Shown here piece by piece: positions 51,680 through 61,573 of a stretch of 64,000 nucleotides of DNA. Within the stretch, counting starts at the first letter, position 1; each line of letters opens with the position of its first letter. A program made the position numbers and the translations under genes. Origin of the DNA: Winogradskyella pacifica (lineage in GTDB: Bacteria > Bacteroidota > Bacteroidia > Flavobacteriales > Flavobacteriaceae); the NCBI RefSeq assembly GCF_013403915.1, contig NZ_JABFDI010000001.1, positions 62,001 to 126,000 of the forward strand, given 5' to 3'. A model generated the notes under the pieces. It was not told the origin of the DNA. It searched no databases and saw only the letters and a program-made list of their open reading frames with translations.

Positions 51680-52639
51680 ATGAAAAACATAGTTTGTTTT
51701 GGAGAAGTGTTATGGGATGTATTTCCTAACCGCAAAAAAATAGGTGGAGCACCTTTAAATGTAGCCTTACGGTTGCAATCCTTAGAGAATAATGTGTCTA
51801 TAATCACCCGGATTGGTGACGATTCAGATGGCGATGGTATTTTTCAATTTATAAAAGAAAATGGAGTTGCTGTTGATGATATTCAAATAGATTCAGAATT
51901 AAAAACGGGAGAAGTGGCCGTTTCATTAAATGAAGAAGGTTCCGCTTCTTATACAATAAATTACCCAAGAGCTTGGGATCGTATTCAATTGACAAAAAGC
52001 GCTAAAGCTATTACTTTGGCTTCAGATGCTTTTATATTTGGAAGTCTAAGCGCTAGAGATTATAATTCTAAACAGACACTTTATTCCCTTTTAGAAATTG
52101 CTTCTTATAAGGTCTTTGATGTCAATCTTAGAGCTCCATATTACACTAAGGAGGTTTTGAATCATTTGATGGAGTCTTCGGATTTTATTAAGTTTAATGA
52201 TGATGAAATCATAGAGATCGTTACACATCTTATTATGAAAGCTGCCGATTTTAAAAAGTTCAGCAATCATGAAATTTCAGAAATCATTGATAAGCTAAAT
52301 TCAGAAACACAGAACTTAGAAGGTAGTATAAAATTTATTGCGCAGCAGACCCATACAAAATCAATTTGTGTCACATTAGGCTCAAAAGGAGCGATACTAT
52401 TTTATAATGACACGTTTTATTACAATAAGGGACATAAAATTAATGTCGTAGATACGGTAGGTGCAGGGGATTCTTTTTTAGCCGCTTTAACGGATAAATT
52501 ACTCAAAGGAGAAGCACCACAAACCGCTATTGATTTTGCTTGTGTCGTTGGTGCTGTTGTAGCGAGTAGTGAAGGAGCTAATCCTAAACTGAATCCGAAT
52601 GACATAGACGCCTTATTAGCTAAACATATAAATTGCTAA
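51680..52639 (+). CDS. PfkB-family fructokinase
   Basis: A 319-residue ribokinase-fold sugar kinase. The N-terminal signature is GEVLWDVFPNRKKIGGAPLN; the C-terminal one is DTVGAGDSFLAAL with the catalytic Asp. Position directly after mannitol dehydrogenase supports fructose as substrate, giving fructose-6-phosphate. A 30-residue segment at about 175-205 (VTHLIMKAADFKKF) is longer than in some relatives. A hairpin follows about 30 bp after the stop. Confidence 0.93.
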   Translation: MKNIVCFGEVLWDVFPNRKKIGGAPLNVALRLQSLENNVSIITRIGDDSDGDGIFQFIKENGVAVDDIQIDSELKTGEVAVSLNEEGSASYTINYPRAWDRIQLTKSAKAITLASDAFIFGSLSARDYNSKQTLYSLLEIASYKVFDVNLRAPYYTKEVLNHLMESSDFIKFNDDEIIEIVTHLIMKAADFKKFSNHEISEIIDKLNSETQNLEGSIKFIAQQTHTKSICVTLGSKGAILFYNDTFYYNKGHKINVVDTVGAGDSFLAALTDKLLKGEAPQTAIDFACVVGAVVASSEGANPKLNPNDIDALLAKHINC

Positions 52640-52669
52640 ACTCTAGAACCCTAACTAGTAGCAATTTCA

Positions 52670-52706
52670 GAAAAGCTTTGTGATGTAATCATAAAGCTTT
52701 CTTTTT
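52670..52706 (+). terminator. Terminator of the mannitol operon
   Basis: AAAGCTTT (52672-52679) pairs with a second AAAGCTTT further on (52693-52700), followed by C and six T. Confidence 0.7.
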
Positions 52707-52735
52707 TAATAAAAATCTAAAAACGCATCGCTTTT

Positions 52736-53473
52736 CTAAATAAATTTTTCTTTAATATCCTCTAGTTTTATAACCTTGGTTTTAGCAATAAAATCCATAA
52801 ATAGATACATGGCTATTATATGGCAACTCACTGCTAATACCGTAAACGTTTTATCATATAACAAAAACTCATTAATAACAATTAAGGTAATTTGAAAAAA
52901 GGTAAAAATACTAGATGCTAATAAAACGGTACCATTATGGTACGTGTCTCTTATATAAATTATAGCAACCGTTATGTTGTAAATGATTAAACTAACACTA
53001 CATATAATAAGAAAGAACACGTCAATACCGGGTAGAAAACTAATAACCAGGTCCAAAATGGAATAAAGGACATAAAAAATCAATATTGAGCTAACTATAA
53101 CTGAAAAGGATAATAACGATTTTAACTTACCTTTATGTAAATATTTCTTGAGACTCAACGCGCAGCATATTAAATATACAGAAGCAAATATAGCAATCCA
53201 AACAAAACAATTTTCAAAACAAGAAGACGCTAACAGATCAGAAACTAATATGGCCAACAAGGCTATAATAAATAACGGATTAGCTTTCTTTTTGGTGAGA
53301 TTTATGTATTTGAAAATAATAGAAAAGATAACAATAGGTAAAACATAAACAAGCTGTTCTCTTTCTAGGCAGATACTCACAATTACGGTTGCTAAAAATG
53401 AAATATAAAATAGACCATCAATAAAAGTTGTCTTATTAAAAAAACGAATATCGACGTCTCTAGTTTTAGTCAT
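52736..53473 (-). CDS. Multi-span membrane protein, YhhN-like character
   Basis: A 245-residue protein with seven or eight membrane spans (FIDGLFYISFLATVIVSICL, FFLIICSVSLIIYNITVAII). LLAILVSDLLASS and VINEFLLYDKTF weakly recall the YhhN/lysoplasmalogenase family. I do not see its full signature, so the function is open. It lies between the mannitol operon and an AraC regulator. Confidence 0.6.
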   Translation of the reverse strand: MTKTRDVDIRFFNKTTFIDGLFYISFLATVIVSICLEREQLVYVLPIVIFSIIFKYINLTKKKANPLFIIALLAILVSDLLASSCFENCFVWIAIFASVYLICCALSLKKYLHKGKLKSLLSFSVIVSSILIFYVLYSILDLVISFLPGIDVFFLIICSVSLIIYNITVAIIYIRDTYHNGTVLLASSIFTFFQITLIVINEFLLYDKTFTVLAVSCHIIAMYLFMDFIAKTKVIKLEDIKEKFI

Positions 53474-53680
53474 TAAAAGAAAAAGTATTTGTTATCATAG
53501 TACCAAATATACTTAATTTGTTTTTTAAAAAAGGACTCAATCCATTTAGAATCAGTCTTTATACTGTTTATTTATGTTTCCACAATATAAAATAAATTGT
53601 CCGAAAAAAAGTACATTTACAAGTAATAGTTATCCATTAAGACAAGGGGTAACTAATGACAAGAGAAATATATATTAGAC

Positions 53681-54574
53681 CTATGCACGAATAGTCGGTA
53701 CACAAGTTCCTCTTTTTAGCATCATATATTCACCGTTATTTTTAAACTCACGGATCGAAGTGCCAGCGTAACGCTTAAAGGTTTTAGACAAGTGACTAAC
53801 ATCTGTAAATCCGAGCTCATCAGCAATCTGAGTTAATGTAAAATCGGAATTTAGTAAACGTATTTCCACTAACTTCAATTTCGCTTTAATAATGTATTCG
53901 CGCAAAGACATGTGGACTTGTTTTTTAAAATATTCACTAACATAAGTCGAAGACATCATAAAAACATCCGCTAAGTTTTCGACTTTTAGTAATTCTGTTT
54001 TGTCTATGTTTTCATTAATATAAGTAAGCATTTTGACAATTCTGTCGTCACTGTTGTTTGGAACTTCAAAATAATTACTCTTTTTAATATTTCTGATAAG
54101 TATTTCTAGAACACTCGTCATAAGACTTGTAACAAGGTTAATTGAAGACTCCCCGTAACTTCTAGATTCTTGCAAAATCATTTCTATTAAACTTCCTAAA
54201 TGATTTCTATCGATTTCGTTTTTAATAATATCTCCTGGCAATTGATTGTAGTTAGATAATATATAGGACGCCTCTTTAAACCATTCATTTCGGTCTATAT
54301 TGATTCTATTTACATTCTTAAAAAAAGAATCCGTAAATTTTAGAAATACAAATTTTGTTTGTTTTTCTATGTTGAATGAATGACATTTTAAAGGAGGTAA
54401 TAAAAAGATACTGCCTTTGCTGTAGCTGACATCATTATAGTTAATACACTGAGTACCGTATCCGTCTTTAATTAAAACCAATTCGAAAAAGTTGTTTTTA
54501 ACAGGACGCTGTTTCCATTCTGTTAATTCTATTTCTTGTATTTCGAAAGGCTTAAAAGCTTCAATTATATGCAT
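53681..54574 (-). CDS. AraC-family transcriptional regulator
   Basis: An N-terminal cupin-like sensing domain (about 1-150, SKGSIFLLPPLKCHSFNIEK) is followed by two HTH motifs in the last 100 residues: LKVENLADVFMMSSTYVSEYFKK and LTQIADELGFTDVSHLSKTFKRYAGTS. This is the AraC/XylS signature. It is transcribed away from the BCCT transporter gene, across 186 bp, and may regulate it. Confidence 0.93.
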   Translation of the reverse strand: MHIIEAFKPFEIQEIELTEWKQRPVKNNFFELVLIKDGYGTQCINYNDVSYSKGSIFLLPPLKCHSFNIEKQTKFVFLKFTDSFFKNVNRINIDRNEWFKEASYILSNYNQLPGDIIKNEIDRNHLGSLIEMILQESRSYGESSINLVTSLMTSVLEILIRNIKKSNYFEVPNNSDDRIVKMLTYINENIDKTELLKVENLADVFMMSSTYVSEYFKKQVHMSLREYIIKAKLKLVEIRLLNSDFTLTQIADELGFTDVSHLSKTFKRYAGTSIREFKNNGEYMMLKRGTCVPTIRA

Positions 54575-54736
54575 TTTGGTGTGTATTAAGGATAACTTGA
54601 AGCAAATTTAGTTGAAAAAGAATTACAAATCCATAATTCCACTTTACAAACCTTTTAAAGTACATTATTATCCCGCTTATGTACAAAATAGGTTTCAATT
54701 TAGGGAGGCAGGAATTAGGATTTACATTCTAATCCT

Positions 54737-54744
54737 TATTTTTG
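54737..54744 (+). promoter_or_regulatory. -7 box close to the BCCT gene start
   Basis: TATTTTTG fits TAnnTTTG and ends 16 bp before the TTG start at 54761, so the leader would be only a few bases. Confidence 0.45.
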
Positions 54745-54760
54745 CATAAACCTAATTCTC

Positions 54761-56263
54761 TTGATTTTAAAGCTTCTTAGAAAACATTCCATTTTATCTA
54801 TTTCTGTAGGCATAATATTCACCTGTAGCTTAATCGTGTTTTTTGCAACAGAAGCAAGTTATAGCGCCATTGAAAGTGCTTCTTTATGGGTTCGGAATTA
54901 TTTTGGCTATTTCTATTTATATCTAGGTTTTGGATGTGTGTTGGCACTCATATTTATTGCTTTTTCCAAATATGGAAACATAAAACTTGGGAAACCCTCC
55001 TCTAAACCAAAATATTCACTTTGGTCTTGGACAGCTATGTTATATAGCGCAGGAATGGGGTCTGGTATTTTATTAAGAGCAGTACAAGAACCTGTTTTTA
55101 TGCAGCAAAATCCACCTTATGCATCCGAACTATCACCTAATATTTTAGCACTAGAGTTTACCTTTTATCAATGGGGACTAACAGCTTGGGCATTTTATGG
55201 TCTTTTTGCTATGGTTGTTGGCTATGCGTTGCATGTTAAAAAAAAGAAAGTCAGAATTAGTGCGACTATTGACGACCATATAAAAAGTAATTTTTTAAAA
55301 AAAGGCGTCGATGTTACGACAATTATAACCACTGTTTTTGGACTAATCGCAGCAATTGGTCTTGGAACAACCCAAATTAATGGAGGCCTCAATCATATTT
55401 CAGATTATGACTTCGGACTTACAACAACCATAGCGCTTTGTGTTTTTATTTCAACAGTAGCATGTTATTCTGCTTGGCAGGGTGTAAATAAAGGAATTAA
55501 AATATTTTCAACACTAAATATCATTGTCACTTTTGCTATTTTAATATTTGTGTTTACAACAAGCGATATGGGGGCTATTTTGGTTGCATTTGCTAAAACA
55601 ACCCTAAATTATATTGTAGATTTTGTTCCCATGAGTTTAGCATTGGGATCTTATAATCCTGGTTTAGAGTTTTTAACCGATTGGACCTTCTATTATTGGG
55701 CATTTTGGTTGGCATGGGCGCCTTTTACAGGAATATTTATCGCCCGAATATCCAAAGGTCGCACCATAAGACAATTATTGTTAGGGGTTTTAATTATTCC
55801 TTCTTTAGGTACCTTTTTTTGGTTCTCCGTTTTTGGAACCTCTGCTTTTCATTTAATTGAAGACTGGGGCGTATATAATAACGAATTTAGTAATGTATTT
55901 GCTTCTATATTTGTGTTCTTTGAGCACTATCCGTACGCAACAGTTTTAAACATTACATCCCTGTTTTTATTGATAAGCTTTCTAATAACCTCTGTAGATT
56001 CTGCCGTATTTGTATTGAGCATGTTTACGGATAAAGGATCTAAAAACCCAAGTAAAATGCATCGCCTTATTTGGTCCGTTTTCATTTTACTAGCAACAAT
56101 CGCTTTGATACTTTTAGGAAATTCTAAAGCGAATATCAATGTTTTAGAAGCTGTGCAACGCTTATTAATTATAACCTCATTGCCTTTTTCTTTTTTCATC
56201 ATTATTATGTTGGGCTATTTTATAAAAGACCTCAGGAAAAAGACAATTGAAAGAAGTAAATAA
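54761..56263 (+). CDS. BCCT-family osmolyte transporter
   Basis: A 500-residue carrier with 12 spans. YSAGMGSGILLRAVQEPVF is the BCCT glycine-rich motif, and WTFYYWAFWLAWAPFTGIFI, then ARISKGRTIR, its signature. The family imports betaine, choline, carnitine or related trimethylammonium compounds, usually with Na+ or H+. The first codon is TTG at 54761; the next in-frame ATG is far inside the conserved region. An AraC regulator is encoded divergently. Confidence 0.93.
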   Translation: MILKLLRKHSILSISVGIIFTCSLIVFFATEASYSAIESASLWVRNYFGYFYLYLGFGCVLALIFIAFSKYGNIKLGKPSSKPKYSLWSWTAMLYSAGMGSGILLRAVQEPVFMQQNPPYASELSPNILALEFTFYQWGLTAWAFYGLFAMVVGYALHVKKKKVRISATIDDHIKSNFLKKGVDVTTIITTVFGLIAAIGLGTTQINGGLNHISDYDFGLTTTIALCVFISTVACYSAWQGVNKGIKIFSTLNIIVTFAILIFVFTTSDMGAILVAFAKTTLNYIVDFVPMSLALGSYNPGLEFLTDWTFYYWAFWLAWAPFTGIFIARISKGRTIRQLLLGVLIIPSLGTFFWFSVFGTSAFHLIEDWGVYNNEFSNVFASIFVFFEHYPYATVLNITSLFLLISFLITSVDSAVFVLSMFTDKGSKNPSKMHRLIWSVFILLATIALILLGNSKANINVLEAVQRLLIITSLPFSFFIIIMLGYFIKDLRKKTIERSK

Positions 56264-56332
56264 CACATGATTTTTCTGTTAGTTTTTTACTTTTTTCGCG
56301 ATTAACCTATAAATTATTTGGAGCATAATAAC

Positions 56333-56962
56333 ATGGATCTATTCAATCAAACTGACTTATTTTCTACGGATGAAGTTATTAAAACAACATTTGATTTGCC
56401 AGGCGCTGATGTAACTTTATTTGAGAATTTTTTCTCTACAAAAGAAAGCAATAGACTTTACGCTAGCTTACTTAAAAATACCATTTGGGAACAAGACTCC
56501 ATGACCATTTATGGTAAGCAAGTTAATTTACCTAGATTAACAGCTTGGTATGGAGATACAGCAAAAACGGTGTCTTATGCTGACAACAATCGTAAAATGC
56601 TTCCATGGAATGCCGATTTAAAATGCATCAAAGAACGGGTAGAGCAGGAGGTGAGCATAAAATTCACCCGCTGTTTACTTAATTATTATAGAGATGGAAA
56701 AGACAGCGTCGATTGGCATCAAGATTATGAAGAAAGTCAACGTGAAAATACAGTTATTGGATCTGTTACTTTTGGAGCCACAAGACCTTTTCAATTAAAA
56801 CACGCAACGCGCAACGATCTAAAACGAATTTCTATTCCGTTAGCTCATGGAAGTTTACTACTCATGCAAGGTGCGACACAAAATAACTGGAAACACAAAA
56901 TACCTAAAACTTCAAAACCAATTCAACCTAGAATTAATCTTACTTTTAGATGGATCAAATAA
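56333..56962 (+). CDS. AlkB-like Fe(II)/2-oxoglutarate dioxygenase
   Basis: I choose ATG 56333 (MDLFNQTDLF), since the longer reading starts with a TTG at 56318. The iron site is H-x-D in VDWHQDYEE, with the second His in WKHKIPK and the 2-oxoglutarate Arg in PRINLTFR. RLTAWYGD and NYYRDGKD are conserved. Enzymes of this group (AlkB, ALKBH2/3 type) oxidatively remove alkyl groups from DNA or RNA bases. The gene stands alone. Confidence 0.93.
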   Translation: MDLFNQTDLFSTDEVIKTTFDLPGADVTLFENFFSTKESNRLYASLLKNTIWEQDSMTIYGKQVNLPRLTAWYGDTAKTVSYADNNRKMLPWNADLKCIKERVEQEVSIKFTRCLLNYYRDGKDSVDWHQDYEESQRENTVIGSVTFGATRPFQLKHATRNDLKRISIPLAHGSLLLMQGATQNNWKHKIPKTSKPIQPRINLTFRWIK

Positions 56963-57132
56963 ACTTCTACACGTAAGAATAGAGGTTTGTTTGTTTCTAA
57001 AAGGTATAAACAGGAGTAAACGACAGTGTTATTTTACTTAAATTATAAAAATCACAAGGTTTAAAAGCATCAAAACCTTTATTTCTACCAATATCACCTT
57101 TTTTCGTACTTAAATAAGAAGAAGGATGCCTC

Positions 57133-57140
57133 TACATTTG
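57133..57140 (+). promoter_or_regulatory. -7 box upstream of the second nitroreductase
   Basis: TACATTTG fits TAnnTTTG and lies 39 bp before the start ATG. Confidence 0.45.
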
Positions 57141-57178
57141 CGTTAAAATACTAAACAACCTTTTAAAAAACATATAAA

Positions 57179-57853
57179 ATGAATACACCAAATATTACAA
57201 AAGAAGACATCTTAAACGCGTTTAATTTTAGACATGCAACAAAGGAATTTGATGCCACTAAAAAAGTATCAGATGAAGACATGAAATTCATCCTAGAAAC
57301 AGCACATTTATCACCAAGTTCATTTGGTTTTGAACCTTGGCATTTTATCGTAGTTCAGGACAAAGAATTACGTGAGTTATTAAAACCTGTAGCTTGGGGA
57401 GCACCTTTAAAATTAGATACTGCAAGTCATTTTGTATTAGGTTTAAGTATGAAAGCACCAATGGTTAAGCACGATTCAGAATATATTATGCACATGATGA
57501 AGAATGTAAAACAATTACCACAAGAGGTTATTGATATGTACTCTACATTTTACAGAGAGTTTCAAGAGCGTGATTTTGATTTAGATACCGATAAAAAGTT
57601 ATTCGATTGGTCTTCTAAACAAACCTACATTGCTTTAGGTAATATGATGACTGCTGCCGCCTTAACAGGCATTGATTCGTGTCCAATTGAAGGGTTCCAT
57701 CAAGAAAAAGCAGAAGCCTTATTAAAAGACAAGTTTGGAGTCGACACAGATAAATACGGGTTATCATTTATGGCTGCTTTTGGGTATAGAAAAGCAGATC
57801 CAGAATTCGGAAAATCAAGACGTAATTTTGAAGATATCGTGACGTTTAGATAA
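57179..57853 (+). CDS. Nitroreductase-family flavoprotein, second paralogue
   Basis: A 224-residue FMN nitroreductase: FNFRHATKEFDATKKVSDED, AHLSPSSFGFEPWHFIVVQD and IDSCPIEGFHQEKAEAL match the group of the 43.8-kb gene. It shares family motifs but little sequence identity with it. It precedes KefF, another flavin-dependent reductase, by 185 bp. Confidence 0.92.
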   Translation: MNTPNITKEDILNAFNFRHATKEFDATKKVSDEDMKFILETAHLSPSSFGFEPWHFIVVQDKELRELLKPVAWGAPLKLDTASHFVLGLSMKAPMVKHDSEYIMHMMKNVKQLPQEVIDMYSTFYREFQERDFDLDTDKKLFDWSSKQTYIALGNMMTAAALTGIDSCPIEGFHQEKAEALLKDKFGVDTDKYGLSFMAAFGYRKADPEFGKSRRNFEDIVTFR

Positions 57854-57876
57854 ACATTTCTGAAGAATTAATTTTT

Positions 57877-57910
57877 TGTCATTTTGAAGGCAGTAAAGAA
57901 TCTTTCAAAA
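57877..57910. repeat. REP-like element between nitroreductase and kefF
   Basis: GTCATTTTGAAGGCAGTAAA followed by GAATCTTTCA resembles a dispersed flavobacterial repeat of the GTCATT...GAATCT type. Confidence 0.45.
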
Positions 57911-58038
57911 CATAGCCCTCTATGGTGAGAACTTCGGAATTATTAATGCGAAAAAAATAAGCACATTATTAAGTATCACAAACTCAATAGTAGCATAAGG
58001 TATTCATCAATCAAATCTTTTTCAGTTAAATTTGTCAG

Positions 58039-58635
58039 ATGAAAAAAATATTAGTCCTTTTTTCCCATCCTAAATTTGAGAAATCTAAGGTAAATGCGGC
58101 GCTCGTTAATCATATAAAAGACATGGAAGGTATCACGTTTCACGACTTATATGAACGTTATCCAGATTTTCATATCGATGTGAAAGCTGAAAAAGAACTA
58201 CTTGAAGCGCATGATATTATAATCTGGCATCATCCATTTTACTGGTATAGTTGTCCTCCATTAATGAAACAGTGGATTGATTTGGTTTTGGAATTTGGTT
58301 GGGCTTACGGTCCCGACGGAAATGCGTTGTTATCTAAAACATGTTTAAATGTGATTACAACTGGTGGCGCAAGAGAAGTATATTGTTCTGAAGGCACAAA
58401 TAGTTTTACGGTGAATCAGTTTTTACGACCATTTGAACAAACTGCAAATTTATGTGGTATGAATTATTTACCACCATTTGCTGTCATGGGAACACATACG
58501 TTAACTGAAGACCAATTAGCAAACCATGTGAGTCAATATGGAAAATTAATTTATTTACTTCAACAAAATTTGACGTTAGACGATTTTAATGGCTGCTTTT
58601 TTCTGAATGATATTCCGCAACTTCAACCACAATAA
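58039..58635 (+). CDS. KefF-like flavodoxin-fold oxidoreductase
   Basis: A 198-residue NAD(P)H:quinone-type reductase: LVLFSHPKFEKSKVN, ITFHDLYERYPDFHID, IIWHHPFYWYSCPPLMKQWID and LVLEFGWAYGP. In enterobacteria KefF is the ancillary subunit that activates KefC; here the antiporter gene follows 3 bp later, which fits the same pairing. Confidence 0.93.
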   Translation: MKKILVLFSHPKFEKSKVNAALVNHIKDMEGITFHDLYERYPDFHIDVKAEKELLEAHDIIIWHHPFYWYSCPPLMKQWIDLVLEFGWAYGPDGNALLSKTCLNVITTGGAREVYCSEGTNSFTVNQFLRPFEQTANLCGMNYLPPFAVMGTHTLTEDQLANHVSQYGKLIYLLQQNLTLDDFNGCFFLNDIPQLQPQ

Positions 58636-58638
58636 TAT

Positions 58639-60528
58639 ATGACAGGAAGTATACTTTTTGAAGCTATCGTATTTCTATTAGGTGCCATTATATGTGTATC
58701 TATAGCCAAACGATTAGGATTAAGTTCGGTAATAGGATATTTGTTGGCAGGTGTTTTAATCGGTCCTTATGTTTTAGGTTTTATAGGAAATGAAGGAGAA
58801 GATATTATGCATTTTGCCGAATTTGGTGTTGTCGTTATGCTGTTTTTAATTGGATTAGAAATTGAGCCCAAGAACTTCTGGAACATGCGAAAAACCATTA
58901 TTGGAATGGGTGGTTTACAAGTAGGAGGTACGATGCTGCTTTCTTATATGCTATTTACCTTTTTGGGTTATGATTGGAAAATAGCGCTTGTTATCTCTAT
59001 GGCTGTCGCGCTATCGTCTACAGCAATTGCAATGCAAACCATTAAGGAAAAAGGGTTGATGGATACCACATTTGGCACGTCATCGTTTTCAATTTTATTG
59101 TTTCAAGACCTTATTGTTATTGTGATGCTTGGAGCAATGCCTTTGTTAGTGAGCACAGATGCTGTTTCTTCTGCAGATAATCATAAAGAACATATTAATT
59201 TATTAGATAATTTACCAATGGGTTTTCAAACCTTGGCTATTATTTTATCGGTTGTCTTAATCATTGTTGCGGGTAAATACTTAATTGTACCCATGTTACG
59301 TAAAGTCGCAAAAACAGAAGTACGAGAATTATTAATTGCGGCAGCACTTTTAATTGTCTTTTCTATTTCTTTTTTGATGGAGTATGTGGGCTTAAGTCCA
59401 GCTTTGGGTGCATTTTTAGGTGGAGTCGTATTATCAAATAGTGAATTTAAACACGAACTTGAAAGTACGCTTGAACCTTTTAAAAACCTACTATTAGGTT
59501 TGTTTTTTATGGCTGTAGGTGCCTCAATTAATTTTATTGTTATTGCAAAAAGCCCGCTGACCATTGGCGGAATATTACTGGCTATTATCGTCATAAAAGC
59601 AGCTGTCTTATTTGTAACGGGTTATGTTTTTAAACTGAAATTAGATCAGAAATTATTGCTGACGTTTGGATTGGCACAAATTGGTGAATTTGCATTTGTA
59701 TTATTATCATTCGCTTTTGGGTTGAATATTTTAAATCAAGAACAAATGGATATGATGCTTGTAATAACAGCATTAAGCATGTCACTCACTCCAATTATAA
59801 GTATTATTAATGAACGATTGATTCTTCCAAGAATTGGAACTAAAGAATCTGTACAACGACCGATGGATCATATTGCAAAATCGCAAAAAATAATCTTGGT
59901 TGGTTTTGGACATTTTGGGAGTACAGTTGGGCGTTTTTTAAGATCACATGGTGTTGAAGCTACCATTTTAGATCAAGATTCTAATCGTGTAGATTTTCTA
60001 AGAAAGATGGGATTTGAAGTATATTATGGAGATGCCACTCGTTTAGACTTGTTAGAATCTGCCGGAATAGCCGAAGCCAAAATCCTAATTTGCGCAATTG
60101 ACAATCCTAGTGTTACGAAGCACGTAACTAAAATGGTCAAAGAAAAATATCCACATGTTGAGCTTATGATTCGTGTTAAAAATAGATATGAAGCCTACGA
60201 TTTATTAAATTTAGGAATGGAAAACATATATCGCGAATCGCTAGAAACCTCTTTAGTTTTAGCAAAAGATGTATTAAGCAAAATGGGCTTTAGAAAACAT
60301 ACCTTAAATACACAAGTTCATAATTTTATTAAATATGATGAAGCGATAATTAGACGTTTAGCTAAAGAACTGAAACCAGGTGACGACAGCTATATTTTTA
60401 AAGCTCGACAAGAATTAGAGCAACAAGAAAAATTCTTAAATGAAGATTTTAAAAGAGGCATTGTAGAGTTTGATAATCAATGGGATAGCGAGCACATTAA
60501 AAAAGCTTTAGAAAAGACCAAAGATTAA
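58639..60528 (+). CDS. KefB/KefC-type K+/H+ antiporter with RCK domain
   Basis: A 629-residue monovalent cation:proton antiporter-2. About 12 spans (1-390) contain GLEIEPKNFW and SSTAIAMQTIKEKG. After residue 410 comes a TrkA-N/RCK domain (IILVGFGHFGSTVGRFLRSH, then GDATRLDLLESAGI). It releases K+ while taking up protons, and in known systems opens during electrophile stress through glutathione adducts. Whether this organism uses glutathione for gating cannot be seen here. KefF is encoded directly upstream. Confidence 0.94.
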   Translation: MTGSILFEAIVFLLGAIICVSIAKRLGLSSVIGYLLAGVLIGPYVLGFIGNEGEDIMHFAEFGVVVMLFLIGLEIEPKNFWNMRKTIIGMGGLQVGGTMLLSYMLFTFLGYDWKIALVISMAVALSSTAIAMQTIKEKGLMDTTFGTSSFSILLFQDLIVIVMLGAMPLLVSTDAVSSADNHKEHINLLDNLPMGFQTLAIILSVVLIIVAGKYLIVPMLRKVAKTEVRELLIAAALLIVFSISFLMEYVGLSPALGAFLGGVVLSNSEFKHELESTLEPFKNLLLGLFFMAVGASINFIVIAKSPLTIGGILLAIIVIKAAVLFVTGYVFKLKLDQKLLLTFGLAQIGEFAFVLLSFAFGLNILNQEQMDMMLVITALSMSLTPIISIINERLILPRIGTKESVQRPMDHIAKSQKIILVGFGHFGSTVGRFLRSHGVEATILDQDSNRVDFLRKMGFEVYYGDATRLDLLESAGIAEAKILICAIDNPSVTKHVTKMVKEKYPHVELMIRVKNRYEAYDLLNLGMENIYRESLETSLVLAKDVLSKMGFRKHTLNTQVHNFIKYDEAIIRRLAKELKPGDDSYIFKARQELEQQEKFLNEDFKRGIVEFDNQWDSEHIKKALEKTKD

Positions 60529-60776
60529 ATACGGTTGTTTTTCACTAGTACCTGCTGATGCTTAGGATACAATAAAAACCAATGATCTATTCAATAGAAC
60601 TCTTACCATATAAAAAAGAAACGCTATTTAATGAAGCATTTTCCATAAAACGTATCAAATTTTGTATCTTTTGAAACGCAATACATAATATTGATTTAAA
60701 TCTTAATAAATAAAATTAGTTAAGAGATAAAGAACTAGTTTTGCTTTTTTTTTTGAAAATCAAAATTTTCCGTCAA

Positions 60777-61397
60777 ATGGATAACTTAATTACATTTTGT
60801 ATAACCGTATTTACCGGTTTTTTTGCCATCACAAATCCGATATCAAACATGACGGTTTTTGTGGCCTTAACCCAAGGTGCAAATAAAAAAACAAAAGAAG
60901 ACATTAATAAAAGAGCAAATATCATTGCCTTTATAATTGTTACGGTCTTTGTATTGTTAGGGAAATTTATTTTTGAGTTATTTAATATTAGTATCCCTGC
61001 CTTTAAAATTACAGGGGGGATTTTAATATTTTATATTGGTTTTGAAATGCTGCAATCTAAACAATCTAATGTTAAGAGCCTTAAACATGTAGATATTGAT
61101 GAAAACATTGCTGTATCACCATTAGCCATTCCTATTTTAGCAGGCCCAGGAACTATTGTTACAGCGATGAACTTTGTAGCTAATGTAGAACCGATTCACA
61201 TTATTTTAGTCATAGCTATATTTGGGCTGATGAGTATACTTGCTTATATCACATTTAGATTAAGTGATAACATTGTTAGATTGGTAGGTAATAACGTCAT
61301 CTCTGTTATTGGTAAAATTATGGGATTAATTATTGCCATTATTGGTACTGGTATGATTATTCAAGGTATTAAATTATCTTTCAATTTAATGTCTTAA
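60777..61397 (+). CDS. MarC-family integral membrane protein
   Basis: A 206-residue protein with six membrane spans. FFAITNPISNMTVFVALTQG at the N-terminus and SPLAIPILAGPGTIVTAMNF are the MarC signature. I start at ATG 60777 (MDNLITF); a longer reading would need a TTG at 60741. The family's function is unknown, and it is not the cause of multidrug resistance as once thought. Confidence 0.93.
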   Translation: MDNLITFCITVFTGFFAITNPISNMTVFVALTQGANKKTKEDINKRANIIAFIIVTVFVLLGKFIFELFNISIPAFKITGGILIFYIGFEMLQSKQSNVKSLKHVDIDENIAVSPLAIPILAGPGTIVTAMNFVANVEPIHIILVIAIFGLMSILAYITFRLSDNIVRLVGNNVISVIGKIMGLIIAIIGTGMIIQGIKLSFNLMS

Positions 61398-61573
61398 TTC
61401 ACACATAAAACTTACAAGTCATTAATATTAATGTAACTAAATACGCAGAACTACAGACCTATTTAGATATGCGTATCTGCATTGACCTTAAATATATTAC
61501 ACGTATTTATACCATCATTTTATAGTCTTTTTTTAGTCCGTTAATTATTTTAACATTCATTTAACTTCGATTA

